Positions 51,116 through 60,657 of a DNA stretch of 64,000 nucleotides are shown in pieces. The position numbers and the translations under genes are program-made. Source of the stretch: Croceicoccus marinus (GTDB taxonomy: Bacteria > Pseudomonadota > Alphaproteobacteria > Sphingomonadales > Sphingomonadaceae). The stretch covers positions 2,767,501-2,831,500 of the forward strand of contig NZ_CP019602.1 in assembly GCF_001661675.2 (NCBI RefSeq), given 5' to 3'. The first letter of the stretch is position 1; each line of letters opens with the position of its first letter. Under the pieces are notes generated by a model. It was not told where the DNA came from and did no database searches. It worked only from the letters and a program-made list of their open reading frames with translations.

Positions 51116-52468
51116 CTATTCCCCCCGCGTGTTGCGTTCCAGCGGCATGCGGATGACGGTGCGCCAGCCATTACCGGTATCCCCGCTGACGACCGACACA
51201 TCCTTACCGAAGCGGGTCTCGAGCCGGCTGCGGACATTGGCCAGCCCGATGCCGAACCCGTTCCTGCCATCGCCGGGCGATCCCGCGTTCCCTGACGAAT
51301 CGGCGGCCACGCGCTTGTCCTTTGCTGGCGAACCGGGGCCGTTATCGGCCACCGTCAGCACCAGCCGGCCGTATTCCTCGACCGCCGCGATGAAGATCGT
51401 CACGGTCCGGCTGACCGGGGCAACCGCATATTTGACCGAATTCTCGATCAGCGGCTGCAGGATCATGCCCGGCACGCGCGCGCTTTCCAGCTCTTTCGGC
51501 ACCTCGATCACGATGCGCAGCCGGTCGGGAAAGCGCACCGATTCGATCTGCAGATAGGTACGCTGCAGCTCGATCTCTTCCGCCAGGGGCACATCGCCCA
51601 CCGGATCGCCGGTCAACGAACGGCGGTAAAAGGTGCTGATCGTCTGGATCATCGCCTCGGCTTGTTCGTTGCGGCCCACCATGACCAGCGCGGACAGCGA
51701 ATTGAGCGTGTTGAACAGGAAATGCGGATTGACCTGGTAACGCAGCGATTTCAGCTCCGCCGCCTTGGCCGCCCTCTTGTATTCGCCTTCGCGCCGTTCG
51801 GCGGCGCGGGCGTGTTCGGCCTGCGTCATCGCGAAATACAGCGCCGCCCATGCCAGCAAGAGGAAATAGCGCCCCAGCGCGATATCGGTCAGCTGCACCC
51901 ACATCATGTCGCGCTGCATGTCGCGGTCTATGACGATGGGCTCGCCTTCCCTGCCCCCCTCGCGGCCCGCACGCTCCATCGCCTTCTTCACTTCACGGGG
52001 CAGCTCCGGATCAAGATCGTCAAGATTGGTCGGCATCTGGGGCACATCGACCAGAATATTGCCGGTCTGGTCGCGCCGGACCGTCACCCCCTGCTCCTGG
52101 TTCAGGCGATAGATCGCGCGCTCCTCGATCTCGCGGAACACCTCGGTATTGATGACCGCCAGCAGCAGCGAGGCAGGTAGCGCGGCCACGAAGGCCACGC
52201 CGAAACGCACCCACAGGTTGTGGTGGTCGAACCCGCGCAGCAGCAGCCACAGCAGCACCGTCACTGCCAGGCTGGCGACGATCACCACCAGCCGCAGCGC
52301 CATCAGCTCCTGCTGGAATTCGAAGCCGATCAGATAGCTGCGCGCGGTGGCCAGGACATAATAGCATGCCCAGAACGCGACCATCGACAGCAGCACGTTG
52401 ACCAGCTTTACGCGCGGCGCATCCTCTTCCAGTCGGTCATGGTCCGTGTCCTGCATCGATCGCAACAT
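51116..52468 (-). CDS. LytS-type sensor histidine kinase
   Basis: A 450-residue membrane kinase. Membrane segments are predicted near residues 22-48, 58-75 and 88-105, a charged loop to about 190 ('PREVKKAMERAGREGGREGE'), and one more near 195-215. The His_kinase box is 'SLRYQVNPHFLFNTLNSLSA' with His about 253. The ATPase part shows 'LQPLIENSVKYAVAP', 'LTVADNGPGSP' and 'GIGLANVRSRL'. It could start at ATG 52468 or 52456. It is the partner of the LytTR regulator downstream, and the long loop between spans is the likely sensory part. Confidence 0.91.
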   Translation of the reverse strand: MLRSMQDTDHDRLEEDAPRVKLVNVLLSMVAFWACYYVLATARSYLIGFEFQQELMALRLVVIVASLAVTVLLWLLLRGFDHHNLWVRFGVAFVAALPASLLLAVINTEVFREIEERAIYRLNQEQGVTVRRDQTGNILVDVPQMPTNLDDLDPELPREVKKAMERAGREGGREGEPIVIDRDMQRDMMWVQLTDIALGRYFLLLAWAALYFAMTQAEHARAAERREGEYKRAAKAAELKSLRYQVNPHFLFNTLNSLSALVMVGRNEQAEAMIQTISTFYRRSLTGDPVGDVPLAEEIELQRTYLQIESVRFPDRLRIVIEVPKELESARVPGMILQPLIENSVKYAVAPVSRTVTIFIAAVEEYGRLVLTVADNGPGSPAKDKRVAADSSGNAGSPGDGRNGFGIGLANVRSRLETRFGKDVSVVSGDTGNGWRTVIRMPLERNTRGE

Positions 52469-52610
52469 AGGACGGGCCGGTCAGCCGCGCCATAGCGGGC
52501 AAGTCGCCGGTCGAAGATGATCGGCGCTTGGTCGAAGATGGGTGTGTCAGTGGGGCAAAATTGCGCCCTTTGGACACGAACCCGTGCAGGGATGACCGCC
52601 CCGCCGCCAA

Positions 52611-54137
52611 TTAACCCGTCGGCAGCAATTGTTCCTTTGCGATCCTGTCGCGCCAGACCAGCGGAGCCAGCGTATGGACATTATTGCCCTCGCTATCGAC
52701 CGCGACGGTCACGGGCATGTCCTCGACCCGGAATTCGTAGATCGCTTCCATCCCAAGATCTTCGAACGCGACGACCTTGGCTTCCTTGATCGCTCGCGAT
52801 ACCAGATAGGCCGCGCCGCCGACCGCCATCAGATAGGCGACCTTGTGTCTGGCGATCACCTCGGTCGCGCCCTGCCCGCGTTCGGCCTTGCCGATCATCG
52901 CGATCAGGCCAAGGTCGAGCATCATGTCGGTGAACTTGTCCATGCGCGTCGCGGTGGTCGGGCCTGCGGGGCCCACGACCTCGCCCAGTATCGGGTCGAC
53001 CGGACCGACGTAATAGATCGCGCGGTTCCTGAAATCGACGGGCAGTTCCTCGCCCTTGGCCAGCATGTCTTGGATCCGCTTGTGCGCTGCATCGCGGCCC
53101 GTCAGCATCGATCCCGACAGCAGCAGCCGGTCGCCGTTCTTCCAGCCCTGCACTTCCTCGCGGGTCAGATTGTCGAGGTCGACGCGTTTCGCTTCCTTCG
53201 ACGGCTTCCAGCCAACGTCGGGCCATGCCGACAGGTCTGGTGCCGGGATGAAGGCCGGTCCGCTGCCGTCCAGCGTCAGATGCGCGTGGCGCGTCGCGGC
53301 GCAGTTCGGAATCATCGCAACCGGCTTGTTCGCCGCGTGGCACGGCCAGTCGAAGATCTTGACATCCAGCACGGTCGCCAGTCCGCCCAGGCCCTGCGCG
53401 CCCACGCCCATCGCATTGACCTTGTCGAAGATCTCGATCCGCAGGCGCTCGATATCGTTCTGGGGCCCGCGCGCCTTCAGTTGGCCCATGTCGATCGGGT
53501 CCATCAGGCTCTTCTTCGCCAGATTGACGCAATGCTCGGCAGTGCCGCCGATGCCGATGCCCAGCATGCCGGGCGGGCACCAGCCCGCGCCCATCTGGGG
53601 GATCATCTCCAGCACCCAGTCGACGATATTGTCGCTGGGGTTCATCATCTTGAACTTCGACTTGGCCTCGCTGCCGCCGCCCTTGGCCGCGACGTCGATC
53701 GACACCGTATTGCCCGGCACCATCTCGACATCCAGCACGCAGGGCGTGTTGTCCTTGGTGTTGCGGCGGGTGAACGCCGGATCGGCCAGGACCGAGGCGC
53801 GCAGCTTGTTGTCGGGGTTGTTATAGCCGCGCCGCACGCCTTCATCGACGACGTCCTGCAAAGACTTGTCGGAATTGAGGCGGCAGTTCTGGCCCCATTT
53901 CAGGAACACGTTGACGATTCCGGTGTCCTGGCAGATCGGGCGATGCCCCTCGGCGCACATCCGGGAATTGGTCAGGATCTGCGCGATCGCGTCCTTCGCG
54001 GCAGGGTTCATCTCGGCCTCATAGGCCTCGCCCAGCGCCTTGATGTAGTCCATCGGGTGGTAGAAGCTGATGTATTGCAGCGCATCGGCGATGCTTTCGA
54101 CCAGATGTTCTTCCTCGATCACCACCATATCGGACAT
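52611..54137 (-). CDS. Fumarate hydratase, class I
   Basis: A 508-residue oxygen-sensitive [4Fe-4S] fumarase with alpha and beta parts fused. The N-terminal half carries 'RPICQDTGIVNVFLKWG' and 'TPCVLDVEMVPG', and 'WCPPGMLGIGIGGTAEHCVN' supplies cluster cysteines. The C-terminal half has 'LLLSGSMLTGRDAAHKRI', 'IYYVGPVDPILGEVVGPAGP' and 'TTATRMDKFTDMML'. It converts fumarate to malate in the TCA cycle and is a client of the Fe-S machinery. The start at 54137 follows the family; upstream sequence lacks conservation. Confidence 0.95.
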   Translation of the reverse strand: MSDMVVIEEEHLVESIADALQYISFYHPMDYIKALGEAYEAEMNPAAKDAIAQILTNSRMCAEGHRPICQDTGIVNVFLKWGQNCRLNSDKSLQDVVDEGVRRGYNNPDNKLRASVLADPAFTRRNTKDNTPCVLDVEMVPGNTVSIDVAAKGGGSEAKSKFKMMNPSDNIVDWVLEMIPQMGAGWCPPGMLGIGIGGTAEHCVNLAKKSLMDPIDMGQLKARGPQNDIERLRIEIFDKVNAMGVGAQGLGGLATVLDVKIFDWPCHAANKPVAMIPNCAATRHAHLTLDGSGPAFIPAPDLSAWPDVGWKPSKEAKRVDLDNLTREEVQGWKNGDRLLLSGSMLTGRDAAHKRIQDMLAKGEELPVDFRNRAIYYVGPVDPILGEVVGPAGPTTATRMDKFTDMMLDLGLIAMIGKAERGQGATEVIARHKVAYLMAVGGAAYLVSRAIKEAKVVAFEDLGMEAIYEFRVEDMPVTVAVDSEGNNVHTLAPLVWRDRIAKEQLLPTG

Positions 54138-54376
54138 TCGCAAATATTCCTGTTCCAGAACCACAAGATCTGCGCGTCCTGTACGGCCAAGGTGCCCTTC
54201 TGCCAAGGTGCCGCGGGCCCGCAGCGCGCCTCTTGGCGATCATGCCGCAATGCACTAGAGCAGCGCCGTTGGCGCAGGCAGCTGCCGGGACAGGTCCCGG
54301 TGAGGCGGTCCATCGCGCCGCGAACCGTCCCCAACCGGCCCGCATTTCGGGCGCGATCCGCGTGAGAGAGTTTCCC

Positions 54377-55066
54377 ATGGCCAGTGCCGCGACCCCCCAG
54401 CCCGACCATACGCCCGCAAGCGACCAGAATGTCGCCATCGCGCGCAAGGCGATGATCGACAGCCAGCTGCGCCCCAGCGGGATCAGCGATGCCAGGATAC
54501 TGGCCGCGATGGCCAGCGCCCCGCGCGAACAATATGTCGCCGCCGACCAGCGCTCCATCGCCTATATGGACCGTTCGGTGCCGCTGGGCGAAGGCCGGTC
54601 GCTGACCGCCCCCTTCGCGCAGGCGATGCTGCTGCAGACCGCGCGCCCGGTCGAAACGGACAAGGCGCTGCTGATCGGCGGGGCGACCGGCTATCTGGCC
54701 GCGCTGCTGGCGCCGATGGTGGCCACGCTCGACGTGGTGGAGCCCGCGACCCGGCTGGCCAGCATCGCTGGCAGCAAGGCGGGCGACTGGCACGACGGCC
54801 CGCTGGACCAGGGCCATCCCCGCAACGGGCCCTATGACCTGATCGTGATCGATGGCGCGGTCGAGAAGCTGCCCCCCGCGATCGGCAGCCAGCTTGCCGC
54901 CGGCGGGCGGCTGGTGACCGGCGTGGTCGAGCGCGGGGTGACCCGTATCGCCATCGGCCGCAAGGCCGGGACGGCAGCCGACGCGCCCGTCGCGCTGCAG
55001 ACGCTGGCCGAAACGGGCATGCCCGTGCTGGCGGAATTCAAGGAAGAGAAAGGCTGGAGTTTCTGA
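54377..55066 (+). CDS. Protein-L-isoaspartate methyltransferase-like protein
   Basis: A 229-residue Rossmann-type protein in the PCMT superfamily: 'ARKAMIDSQLRPSGISDARI', 'REQYVAADQRSIAYMDRSVP', 'GRSLTAPFAQAMLLQ' and 'ALLIGGATGYLAALLAPMVA' as a weakened SAM-binding motif I (the usual GxGxGY is GGATGY). 'YDLIVIDGAVEKLPPAI' is motif II. True isoaspartyl methyltransferase activity is doubtful. It ends in a TGATG overlap with the TolC gene, a pairing common in alphaproteobacteria, so it probably belongs to that secretion or efflux unit. Confidence 0.85.
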   Translation: MASAATPQPDHTPASDQNVAIARKAMIDSQLRPSGISDARILAAMASAPREQYVAADQRSIAYMDRSVPLGEGRSLTAPFAQAMLLQTARPVETDKALLIGGATGYLAALLAPMVATLDVVEPATRLASIAGSKAGDWHDGPLDQGHPRNGPYDLIVIDGAVEKLPPAIGSQLAAGGRLVTGVVERGVTRIAIGRKAGTAADAPVALQTLAETGMPVLAEFKEEKGWSF

Positions 55067-56532
55067 TGCCACCAGGGGGAGGGGTCGAGTTGTTGAGGCG
55101 TGCGCTGCTTGCCTGCGCCGCGGGCGCATTGATCGTGTCGCCCGCGCAGGCCGATACGCTGCGCGGCGCATTGGCCAATGCCTATAACAGCAATCCCACC
55201 CTGCTGGCCGCCCGCTACGATCTTCGCGCGATCGACGAGAATGTGCCGATCCAGAAGGCGGCCGGCCTGCCCGACATCGGCGCGCAGGGCCAGTATGCGG
55301 AAACCCTGAAGCAAAGCGAGAACTCGTTCTCCGCCCCCGACCGAGTGTTCGGCGCCAATGTGGAACTGAACGTGCCGGTCTATTCCGGCGGCGCGGTGAA
55401 GTATTCGATCAAGGCGGCCAAGCAGCGCGTGCAGGCCGGGCGCGCCGAACTGCGCGCGACCGAGGCTTCGATCTTCAGCCAGGTCGTCGCAGCCTATATG
55501 GACGTGATCCGTGACGAGGCGGTCGTCCGCCTGAACCGCCAGAACGTCGCGGCGCTGAGCGTCAACCTGGAAGCGACCAGCGACCGGTTCGAGATCGGCG
55601 ACCTGACCCGCACCGATGTCGCGCAATCCGAATCGCGGCTTGCCATTGCGCGCAGCGACCTGACGACGGCGCAGGCCAATCTGATCGGCAGCCGCGAACG
55701 CTATGTGCAACTGGTCGGCGTGGTGCCCGATTCGCTCGAGGCGCCGCCCCCGCTGCCGGGCCTGCCCGAAGAGCCGCAGACCGCCGTGGCCGTCGCGCTC
55801 GACCGGAACCCCGACCTGATCGCGGCGCGCGAACGCAGCGAAGCGGCGCGCTATGACATCGAGGTTGCCGGATCGCGCCGCCTGCCGCGCGTGTCGGTAT
55901 TCACTGGCGGCGACTACACCGATTATCTCGGCACGCTTGGCAATGGCATCATCGGCGCCGATTTCGCGCAGCGGGAAACCTCGGCGCAGGCCGGCGCGCG
56001 CATCAGCATCCCGATTTTCCAGGGCGGGCTTCCGGCGGCGCAGGAACGCCAGGCGCAGGCGCAGGCCGCGTCCACCTTCGAAACCCAGATCGCCATCGAG
56101 CGCGACGTGATCGCCCAGGTGCGCAGCGCCTTTACCGCGTGGCAGGCCTCGATCCTGGTGATCGATTCGACTACCTCCGCCGTGTCCGCGGCGCAGCTCA
56201 GCCTTGAAGGCGTGCGGGCGGAAAACTCGGTCGGCAATCGCACCGTGCTCGACATACTCGACGCCGAGCAGGAGCTGCTGATCGCCGAGGTGCAATTGGT
56301 GACCGCGCGGCGCAATGCCTATGTCGCGGGCTTCTCGCTGCTGGCGGCGATGGGCCTGGCCGAGGCGAACGACCTCAACCTCGATGTCGGCGGTCCGCTC
56401 TATGACCCGGCGATCTATTACGAATCGGTCGACGATTCGATCTTCGACTGGCGTTTCGAACCGGATCCTGTGGCTGGGGCGACGCGCACCGTTGACACGC
56501 CCGCGCAAGACGCGACAATCCCCGGCGAATAG
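55066..56532 (+). CDS. tolC: TolC family outer membrane efflux protein
   Basis: A 488-residue TolC-like channel. A signal peptide (cleaved near 'PAQADTLRGAL', about 27) is followed by two structural repeats with beta-strand and coiled-coil regions: 'ALANAYNSNPTLLAARYDLR', 'YMDVIRDEAVVRLNRQNV', 'RFEIGDLTRTDVAQSESRL', and in repeat two 'RAENSVGNRTVLDILDAEQE', 'LLIAEVQLVTARRNAYVAG'. It forms the trimeric exit duct for type I export or RND efflux. No inner-membrane partner lies next to it in the window. It overlaps the methyltransferase-like gene by one base. Confidence 0.94.
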   Translation: MPPGGGVELLRRALLACAAGALIVSPAQADTLRGALANAYNSNPTLLAARYDLRAIDENVPIQKAAGLPDIGAQGQYAETLKQSENSFSAPDRVFGANVELNVPVYSGGAVKYSIKAAKQRVQAGRAELRATEASIFSQVVAAYMDVIRDEAVVRLNRQNVAALSVNLEATSDRFEIGDLTRTDVAQSESRLAIARSDLTTAQANLIGSRERYVQLVGVVPDSLEAPPPLPGLPEEPQTAVAVALDRNPDLIAARERSEAARYDIEVAGSRRLPRVSVFTGGDYTDYLGTLGNGIIGADFAQRETSAQAGARISIPIFQGGLPAAQERQAQAQAASTFETQIAIERDVIAQVRSAFTAWQASILVIDSTTSAVSAAQLSLEGVRAENSVGNRTVLDILDAEQELLIAEVQLVTARRNAYVAGFSLLAAMGLAEANDLNLDVGGPLYDPAIYYESVDDSIFDWRFEPDPVAGATRTVDTPAQDATIPGE

Positions 56533-56550
56533 CGGCACGGGGATCAGGAC

Positions 56551-57417
56551 ATGGCGCAGAAGGACGGCGAGGCTTCGGTCGAGGACATATTACGCTCGAT
56601 CAAGCAGGTAATTTCGCGCGAAGACGGGCCTCGGCGCTCGGCGGACACGTTCGCCCGCGATGCCGCGCGCGAGAATGGCCAGCCGGTGCCCGAGCGGCCC
56701 GCCAGCTTCTCGCCCTATAATTTCACGCGCCCCTCGCCCTTTGGCGCGCGCCCGGCAGAGCCTGCGCCCCCCGCCCAGCCTGCGGAGGACGAGATTGCCG
56801 ACGACGGGCGCGCCGACGTGTTCGACCTGCGCAGCCTCGACAGCGATGCGTTCGAGATGGACGAGCCCGAGGAGCGCGAGGCGGAAGCGCGCAATTCCGG
56901 CGAACCGGACATCGACTCCCATTGGGAGCACGGCGATCCCGTCCAATGGGCAGGCCGCGAGCACGCCGGGGAGCATGATCACGGCGCTCCGCAGGACCCG
57001 CAATACGAATACGAAGAGGGGTACGACTATCCGGAGGAATCGGACGTTCCCGGGGTCGAGGAACCGCTCGAACTGATCGAACCCGCTCCTGAACCGTCGG
57101 CAGAAGCGCAGCCCCGGCAGGTATCCGCGCCCGCAACCGAACCGGATCCGCACCCCCAGCCTGCCCCCCAACGCAGCGCGGGCACGACCGAGGGGCTGAT
57201 CGCGGGCGCTGCCGCCGATGCGCTGCGCGATCGTTTCTCGGCCCTGCAGCAGGCTGCCAACAAGCCCGCCGCGCCGCCCCCCGCGGGCAATCCGATGGAA
57301 GACATGGTGCGCGACATGCTGCGCCCGATGCTGAAGCAATGGCTGGACGACAACATGCCCGCCATGGTCGAGACAATCGTCGAGCGCGAGATTGCCCGCA
57401 TCACGGGACGCCTCTGA
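56551..57417 (+). CDS. PopZ-like DUF2497 polar organising protein
   Basis: A 288-residue protein with the two short conserved ends typical of PopZ/DUF2497: N-terminal '[19 protein letters not shown]' and C-terminal '[20 protein letters not shown]' with '[15 protein letters not shown]'. Between lies about 200 residues of acidic, Pro-rich, probably disordered sequence (long runs of E, D, P). In Caulobacter PopZ forms a polar hub that anchors ParB and other factors. Conservation of both ends supports an analogous hub, though sphingomonad members are little studied. Confidence 0.9.
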   Translation: MAQKDGEASVEDILRSIKQVISREDGPRRSADTFARDAARENGQPVPERPASFSPYNFTRPSPFGARPAEPAPPAQPAEDEIADDGRADVFDLRSLDSDAFEMDEPEEREAEARNSGEPDIDSHWEHGDPVQWAGREHAGEHDHGAPQDPQYEYEEGYDYPEESDVPGVEEPLELIEPAPEPSAEAQPRQVSAPATEPDPHPQPAPQRSAGTTEGLIAGAAADALRDRFSALQQAANKPAAPPPAGNPMEDMVRDMLRPMLKQWLDDNMPAMVETIVEREIARITGRL

Positions 57418-57445
57418 TCCGCGGGAGGACGCCGCCGCTGCGCCG

Positions 57446-57835
57446 GTGGCCGTTCGCCCGCATGTCGCCTTGCCGCAGGCCGCCGCCACGCTGACCGCGA
57501 TCGGCGGCGGCGCGCCGTTCACGCGCCACATCTTCCTTTGCGCCGACCAGACGAAGGCCAAGTGCTGCCCGCTGACGACGGGGCTGGAAAGCTGGGATTA
57601 CCTGAAGAAGCGGCTTGCCGAACTGGGGCTGGACCGCAAGGGCGGCATCATGCGAAGCAAGGCCAATTGCCTGCGCGTCTGTGTCGCCGGCCCGCTGGCG
57701 GTCGTCTATCCCGAGGGGGTCTGGTACTGGGGCTGCAAGCCCCCGGTGCTGGAACGGATCATTCAGGAACACCTGATCGGCGGCACGCCTGTCGAGGAGC
57801 ACCGCCTGTATCCCGCCGAACAGGTCGCGCCCTAG
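57446..57835 (+). CDS. Thioredoxin-like [2Fe-2S] ferredoxin
   Basis: A 129-residue (2Fe-2S) ferredoxin-like protein. '[18 protein letters not shown]' near residue 26 and '[20 protein letters not shown]' near 75 give the Cys pairs expected for cluster binding. '[19 protein letters not shown]' is the C-terminal helix. It starts by GTG at 57446 in my reading (a TTG at 57392 overlapping the PopZ-like gene is possible). It may transfer electrons, but the partner is unknown. It converges with the next gene: their stops overlap by four bases. Confidence 0.83.
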   Translation: MAVRPHVALPQAAATLTAIGGGAPFTRHIFLCADQTKAKCCPLTTGLESWDYLKKRLAELGLDRKGGIMRSKANCLRVCVAGPLAVVYPEGVWYWGCKPPVLERIIQEHLIGGTPVEEHRLYPAEQVAP

Positions 57836-58140
57836 CGGTCCTCCCAGGCGTCCTTCGCCTCATCCCCCAGGCGGTCGTCGATCGATTCGTCGTGTCCGGT
57901 GCCGTTGGACAGAAACACCAGCCCCATCAGCGCCGCGACCAGCATCATCATGAAACCGATGCCCAGGCCCCATGCGATGTAGAAATGGATCGACAGCAGG
58001 CCGTTCTCGTAAGTCAGCCATGCCAGCACGATCCCGATGGTCGTCAGGGTCAGCGCCAGCATGCCCTTCATCATCCGCTTGTACCGTCCCCAAGCAAAGG
58101 CGGCATTGTCGGGATCGTCGAGCGGGGAACGTCGAGTCAT
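57832..58140 (-). CDS. Hypothetical membrane protein, 102 aa
   Basis: A 102-residue protein with two clear membrane segments (about residues 25-45 and 52-75: '[18 protein letters not shown]' and '[19 protein letters not shown]'). A basic, positive-inside N-terminus and an acidic C-terminus with '[19 protein letters not shown]' flank them. No family is recognised. The stop overlaps that of the ferredoxin-like gene on the other strand. Confidence 0.75.
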   Translation of the reverse strand: MTRRSPLDDPDNAAFAWGRYKRMMKGMLALTLTTIGIVLAWLTYENGLLSIHFYIAWGLGIGFMMMLVAALMGLVFLSNGTGHDESIDDRLGDEAKDAWEDR

Positions 58141-58292
58141 GCCATGCTAGATGGCGATTACGCTGCGCACTGGCAAGCAAAGACGAACAGTGGCATCATG
58201 CGCGCGTCGGATCGGCCTTTCGCAACATCAGCGGGGCGTTCAGATCTCGCGCGAACCGGCCGGTCCCCATGTTGAACGGGGAAGGCAAGCCT

Positions 58293-58724
58293 ATGAATAT
58301 CGCACAGATCATCGCCCATCGTGACGCAGGGGTCGTTACCTGCCGCGCGGATCATTCGGTCGCCGAAGCGGTTGCCCTGCTGCGGGCGCACCAGATCGGC
58401 GCCATGCCAGTGGTCGACGAAACCGGCGCGGTGCAGGGAATCTTCTCGGAACGCGACGTGATCCGCTGCCTCGACGAGCTGGGCGCAGATGCGCTTTCCG
58501 CCCCGGTCAGCGACGCCATGACCTCGCCGCCGGTAACCGCCTCGCCGCAGATGTCCGAACCGGAAGCGCTGGGACTGATGACCATGCGCCGGATCCGCCA
58601 CCTGCCGGTGGTGGAAAACGGACGCATGATCGATTTCGTGTCGATCGGCGATCTGGTGAAGGCGCATATCGACCAGATCGAGCAGGAGGCCAGCGAGATG
58701 CGCAACTATATCCGCAGCGCATGA
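58293..58724 (+). CDS. CBS domain-containing protein
   Basis: A 143-residue stand-alone CBS pair (Bateman module). CBS1 is near residues 10-60 ('VAEAVALLRAHQIGAMPVVD', 'GIFSERDVIRCL') and CBS2 near 75-125 ('SEPEALGLMTMRRIRHLPVV', 'DFVSIGDLVKAHIDQIE'). Such proteins bind AMP, ATP or SAM and regulate a partner. GGGGAAGG a few bases upstream supports the ATG at 58293. An upstream in-frame ATG at 58269 is possible. Confidence 0.9.
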   Translation: MNIAQIIAHRDAGVVTCRADHSVAEAVALLRAHQIGAMPVVDETGAVQGIFSERDVIRCLDELGADALSAPVSDAMTSPPVTASPQMSEPEALGLMTMRRIRHLPVVENGRMIDFVSIGDLVKAHIDQIEQEASEMRNYIRSA

Positions 58725-58785
58725 CGCCGCGCCGACCCGCCAGCCCCGCGCATGCCTTGCCGCGCGGGGCCGCGCGCCCTATCTG

Positions 58786-59133
58786 ATGGCCATGGAACAA
58801 CAATCGGCCCCGCCCATCCAGCTCAGCACGAACGCAGCCCTGCGCGTCGCCACGATCGCGCGCAAGCAGGGCAAGCCCGCGATCCTGCGGCTGGTGGTGG
58901 AAGGGGGCGGCTGTTCGGGCTTCCAGTACCGCTTCGGCCTGACCGAGGCTGTGGAAAGCGATGACGTCACCGCCGAAACCGATGGCGTGACGCTGGCAGT
59001 GGACGAGGTCAGCCTCGATCTCGTGCGGGGCAGCATCGTGGATTACGTCGAATCGCTGGGCGGATCGGCGTTCAAGGTCGAAAATCCCAATGCCGCGGCG
59101 GGTTGCGGCTGCGGTTCCAGCTTCGCCGTCTGA
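58786..59133 (+). CDS. erpA: A-type Fe-S carrier (ErpA-like)
   Basis: A 115-residue HesB/IscA-family carrier. The Cys ligands are in 'VVEGGGCSGFQYRFG' and the terminal 'GCGCGSSFAV'. 'DYVESLGGSAFKVENPNA' is the family signature. It resembles ErpA more than SufA and is a second carrier beside the suf-encoded one. ATG 58792 is a possible alternative start. It is separated by 13 bases from xth and may be read with it. Confidence 0.92.
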   Translation: MAMEQQSAPPIQLSTNAALRVATIARKQGKPAILRLVVEGGGCSGFQYRFGLTEAVESDDVTAETDGVTLAVDEVSLDLVRGSIVDYVESLGGSAFKVENPNAAAGCGCGSSFAV

Positions 59134-59146
59134 TCCACGCCGCCAG

Positions 59147-59923
59147 ATGAAGATCGCCAGCTTCAACATCAACGGCGTCAAGGCGCGCCTGCCCCGCCTG
59201 CTCGAATGGCTGGAGGAAACACGGCCTGACATCGCCTGCCTGCAGGAGATCAAGTCGAGCGACGACACCTTTCCCGCGCATGAGTTCGAGGGCACCGGCT
59301 ATACGCCGATCTGGCACGGGCAGAAGGGCTTCAACGGCGTCGCCATCCTGTCACGCGGGGACGAGCCTGCGACCGAGGTGCTGCGCGGCCTGCCCGGCGA
59401 TGACGAGGATACGCATTCCCGCTATCTGGAAGCCGATTACAAGGGCGTGCGCGTCGTGTGCATCTATCTGCCCAACGGCAATCCGGTTCCGGGGCCCAAG
59501 TTCGACTACAAGCTGGCGTGGATGCAGCGACTTCGCACCCGCATGACGCAATTGCGCGCGGACGAGATCCCCAGCATCGTCATCGGCGACTATAATGTCA
59601 TTCCCGAGGACAAGGATGTCTGGTCGCCAAAGGCGATGGCGGGCGACGCGCTGATGCAGCCCGAATCGCGCGATGCCTGGTTCCGCCTGATCGGCGACGG
59701 CTGGACCGATGCGCTGGACCTGCACCACCCGCGCGGGGGCATCTGGACCTTCTGGGACTATCAGGCGGGCGCCTGGCAGCGCGACCACGGCTTTCGCATC
59801 GATCACGCACTGCTGTCGCCCGAACTGGCCGACCGGCTGGTCGCCAGCGGCGTCGACAAGGCGCACCGCGGGCGCGAAAAGGCCAGCGACCACGCCCCGG
59901 TCTGGGTCGAATTGCGCGACTGA
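59147..59923 (+). CDS. xth: Exodeoxyribonuclease III
   Basis: A 258-residue AP endonuclease/exonuclease of the ExoIII class. 'MKIASFNINGVKARLPRLLE' and 'IACLQEIKSSDDTFP' hold the N-terminal metal-binding Asn and Glu. 'YLPNGNPVPGPKFDYKLAW' contains the catalytic Tyr/Lys region. 'VIGDYNVIPEDKD', 'FWDYQAGAWQRDHGFRIDH' and the terminal 'ASDHAPVWVEL' complete the active site. The start at 59147 is preferred over an in-frame one at 59090 because it opens the fold exactly. Confidence 0.96.
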   Translation: MKIASFNINGVKARLPRLLEWLEETRPDIACLQEIKSSDDTFPAHEFEGTGYTPIWHGQKGFNGVAILSRGDEPATEVLRGLPGDDEDTHSRYLEADYKGVRVVCIYLPNGNPVPGPKFDYKLAWMQRLRTRMTQLRADEIPSIVIGDYNVIPEDKDVWSPKAMAGDALMQPESRDAWFRLIGDGWTDALDLHHPRGGIWTFWDYQAGAWQRDHGFRIDHALLSPELADRLVASGVDKAHRGREKASDHAPVWVELRD

Positions 59924-59982
59924 TCTTCGGCCGGTTCGGGGGGCTGGGCCGGCGCGGGAGAACCGATCGCGCCGGCGCGCGG

Positions 59983-60657
59983 TCAGCGATAGAATATGTG
60001 ATTGTCGATCTGCGCCAGCCGGGTCATCTTCCGGTTCCAGCGCGGGTTGACGTAGTCGGCGTGGAAATACAGCGCGCCCTCGGCCACGCTCTGCCAGCCG
60101 TTCTGGTCCGCGATCATCGCCAGCTTCTTGGCGCGCTGCCACGCGCGGCTGGCCTTGTTGATCGCGGGCATCGAATTGCCGCGCACGAAGCTGAACTGGT
60201 GCCGCTGATAGACGACGCCGCAATAGCTCGACGGGAACTGGGGCGATGCGGCGCGGGCCACGATGACGCGCGCGACGGCCAGCTGGCCATCCAGCGGCTC
60301 ACCCTTGGATTCGTGATAGATCGCGCCGGCCAGGCAATTGAGGTTCTGGTCCAGGCTCGACGGAGTCGGAAGGCCCGACAGGTAATCGCCAAGGTTCGAT
60401 GCCATGGGCACCGCGTTCTGGCTTTCCGCCTCGGGCGTTTCGGGGATCGACTGCACGACCGGCTGCGATACGAAACCGCCTGCCGCCGACTTGTCATCCC
60501 GCTGGGTGGTGACGGATTCCGCCACGTTGTCTATGGCGTCCACGGGCATGTAGTCGCCCATTTCCGCATGTGCGCGGGTGCCCTCGAAACCGAACAGGGC
60601 GATGCCCGCCATGACAGCCAGCGACAGCGCGCTGGCGCCTTTAACCTTACGGCCCAT
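59983..60657 (-). CDS. Cell wall hydrolase (SleB/Hydrolase_2 family)
   Basis: A 224-residue exported protein. The signal or anchor is near residues 9-26. The C-terminal domain (about 105-224) matches the SleB-like 'Hydrolase_2' family: 'LNCLAGAIYHESKGEPLDGQ' with the catalytic Glu, 'LAVARVIVARAASPQFPSSY', 'GVVYQRHQFSFVRG' and 'ALYFHADYVNPRW'. It cuts peptidoglycan in growth or division. Between them lies an acidic, Ser-rich linker. ATG 60657 is chosen. Confidence 0.9.
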   Translation of the reverse strand: MGRKVKGASALSLAVMAGIALFGFEGTRAHAEMGDYMPVDAIDNVAESVTTQRDDKSAAGGFVSQPVVQSIPETPEAESQNAVPMASNLGDYLSGLPTPSSLDQNLNCLAGAIYHESKGEPLDGQLAVARVIVARAASPQFPSSYCGVVYQRHQFSFVRGNSMPAINKASRAWQRAKKLAMIADQNGWQSVAEGALYFHADYVNPRWNRKMTRLAQIDNHIFYR

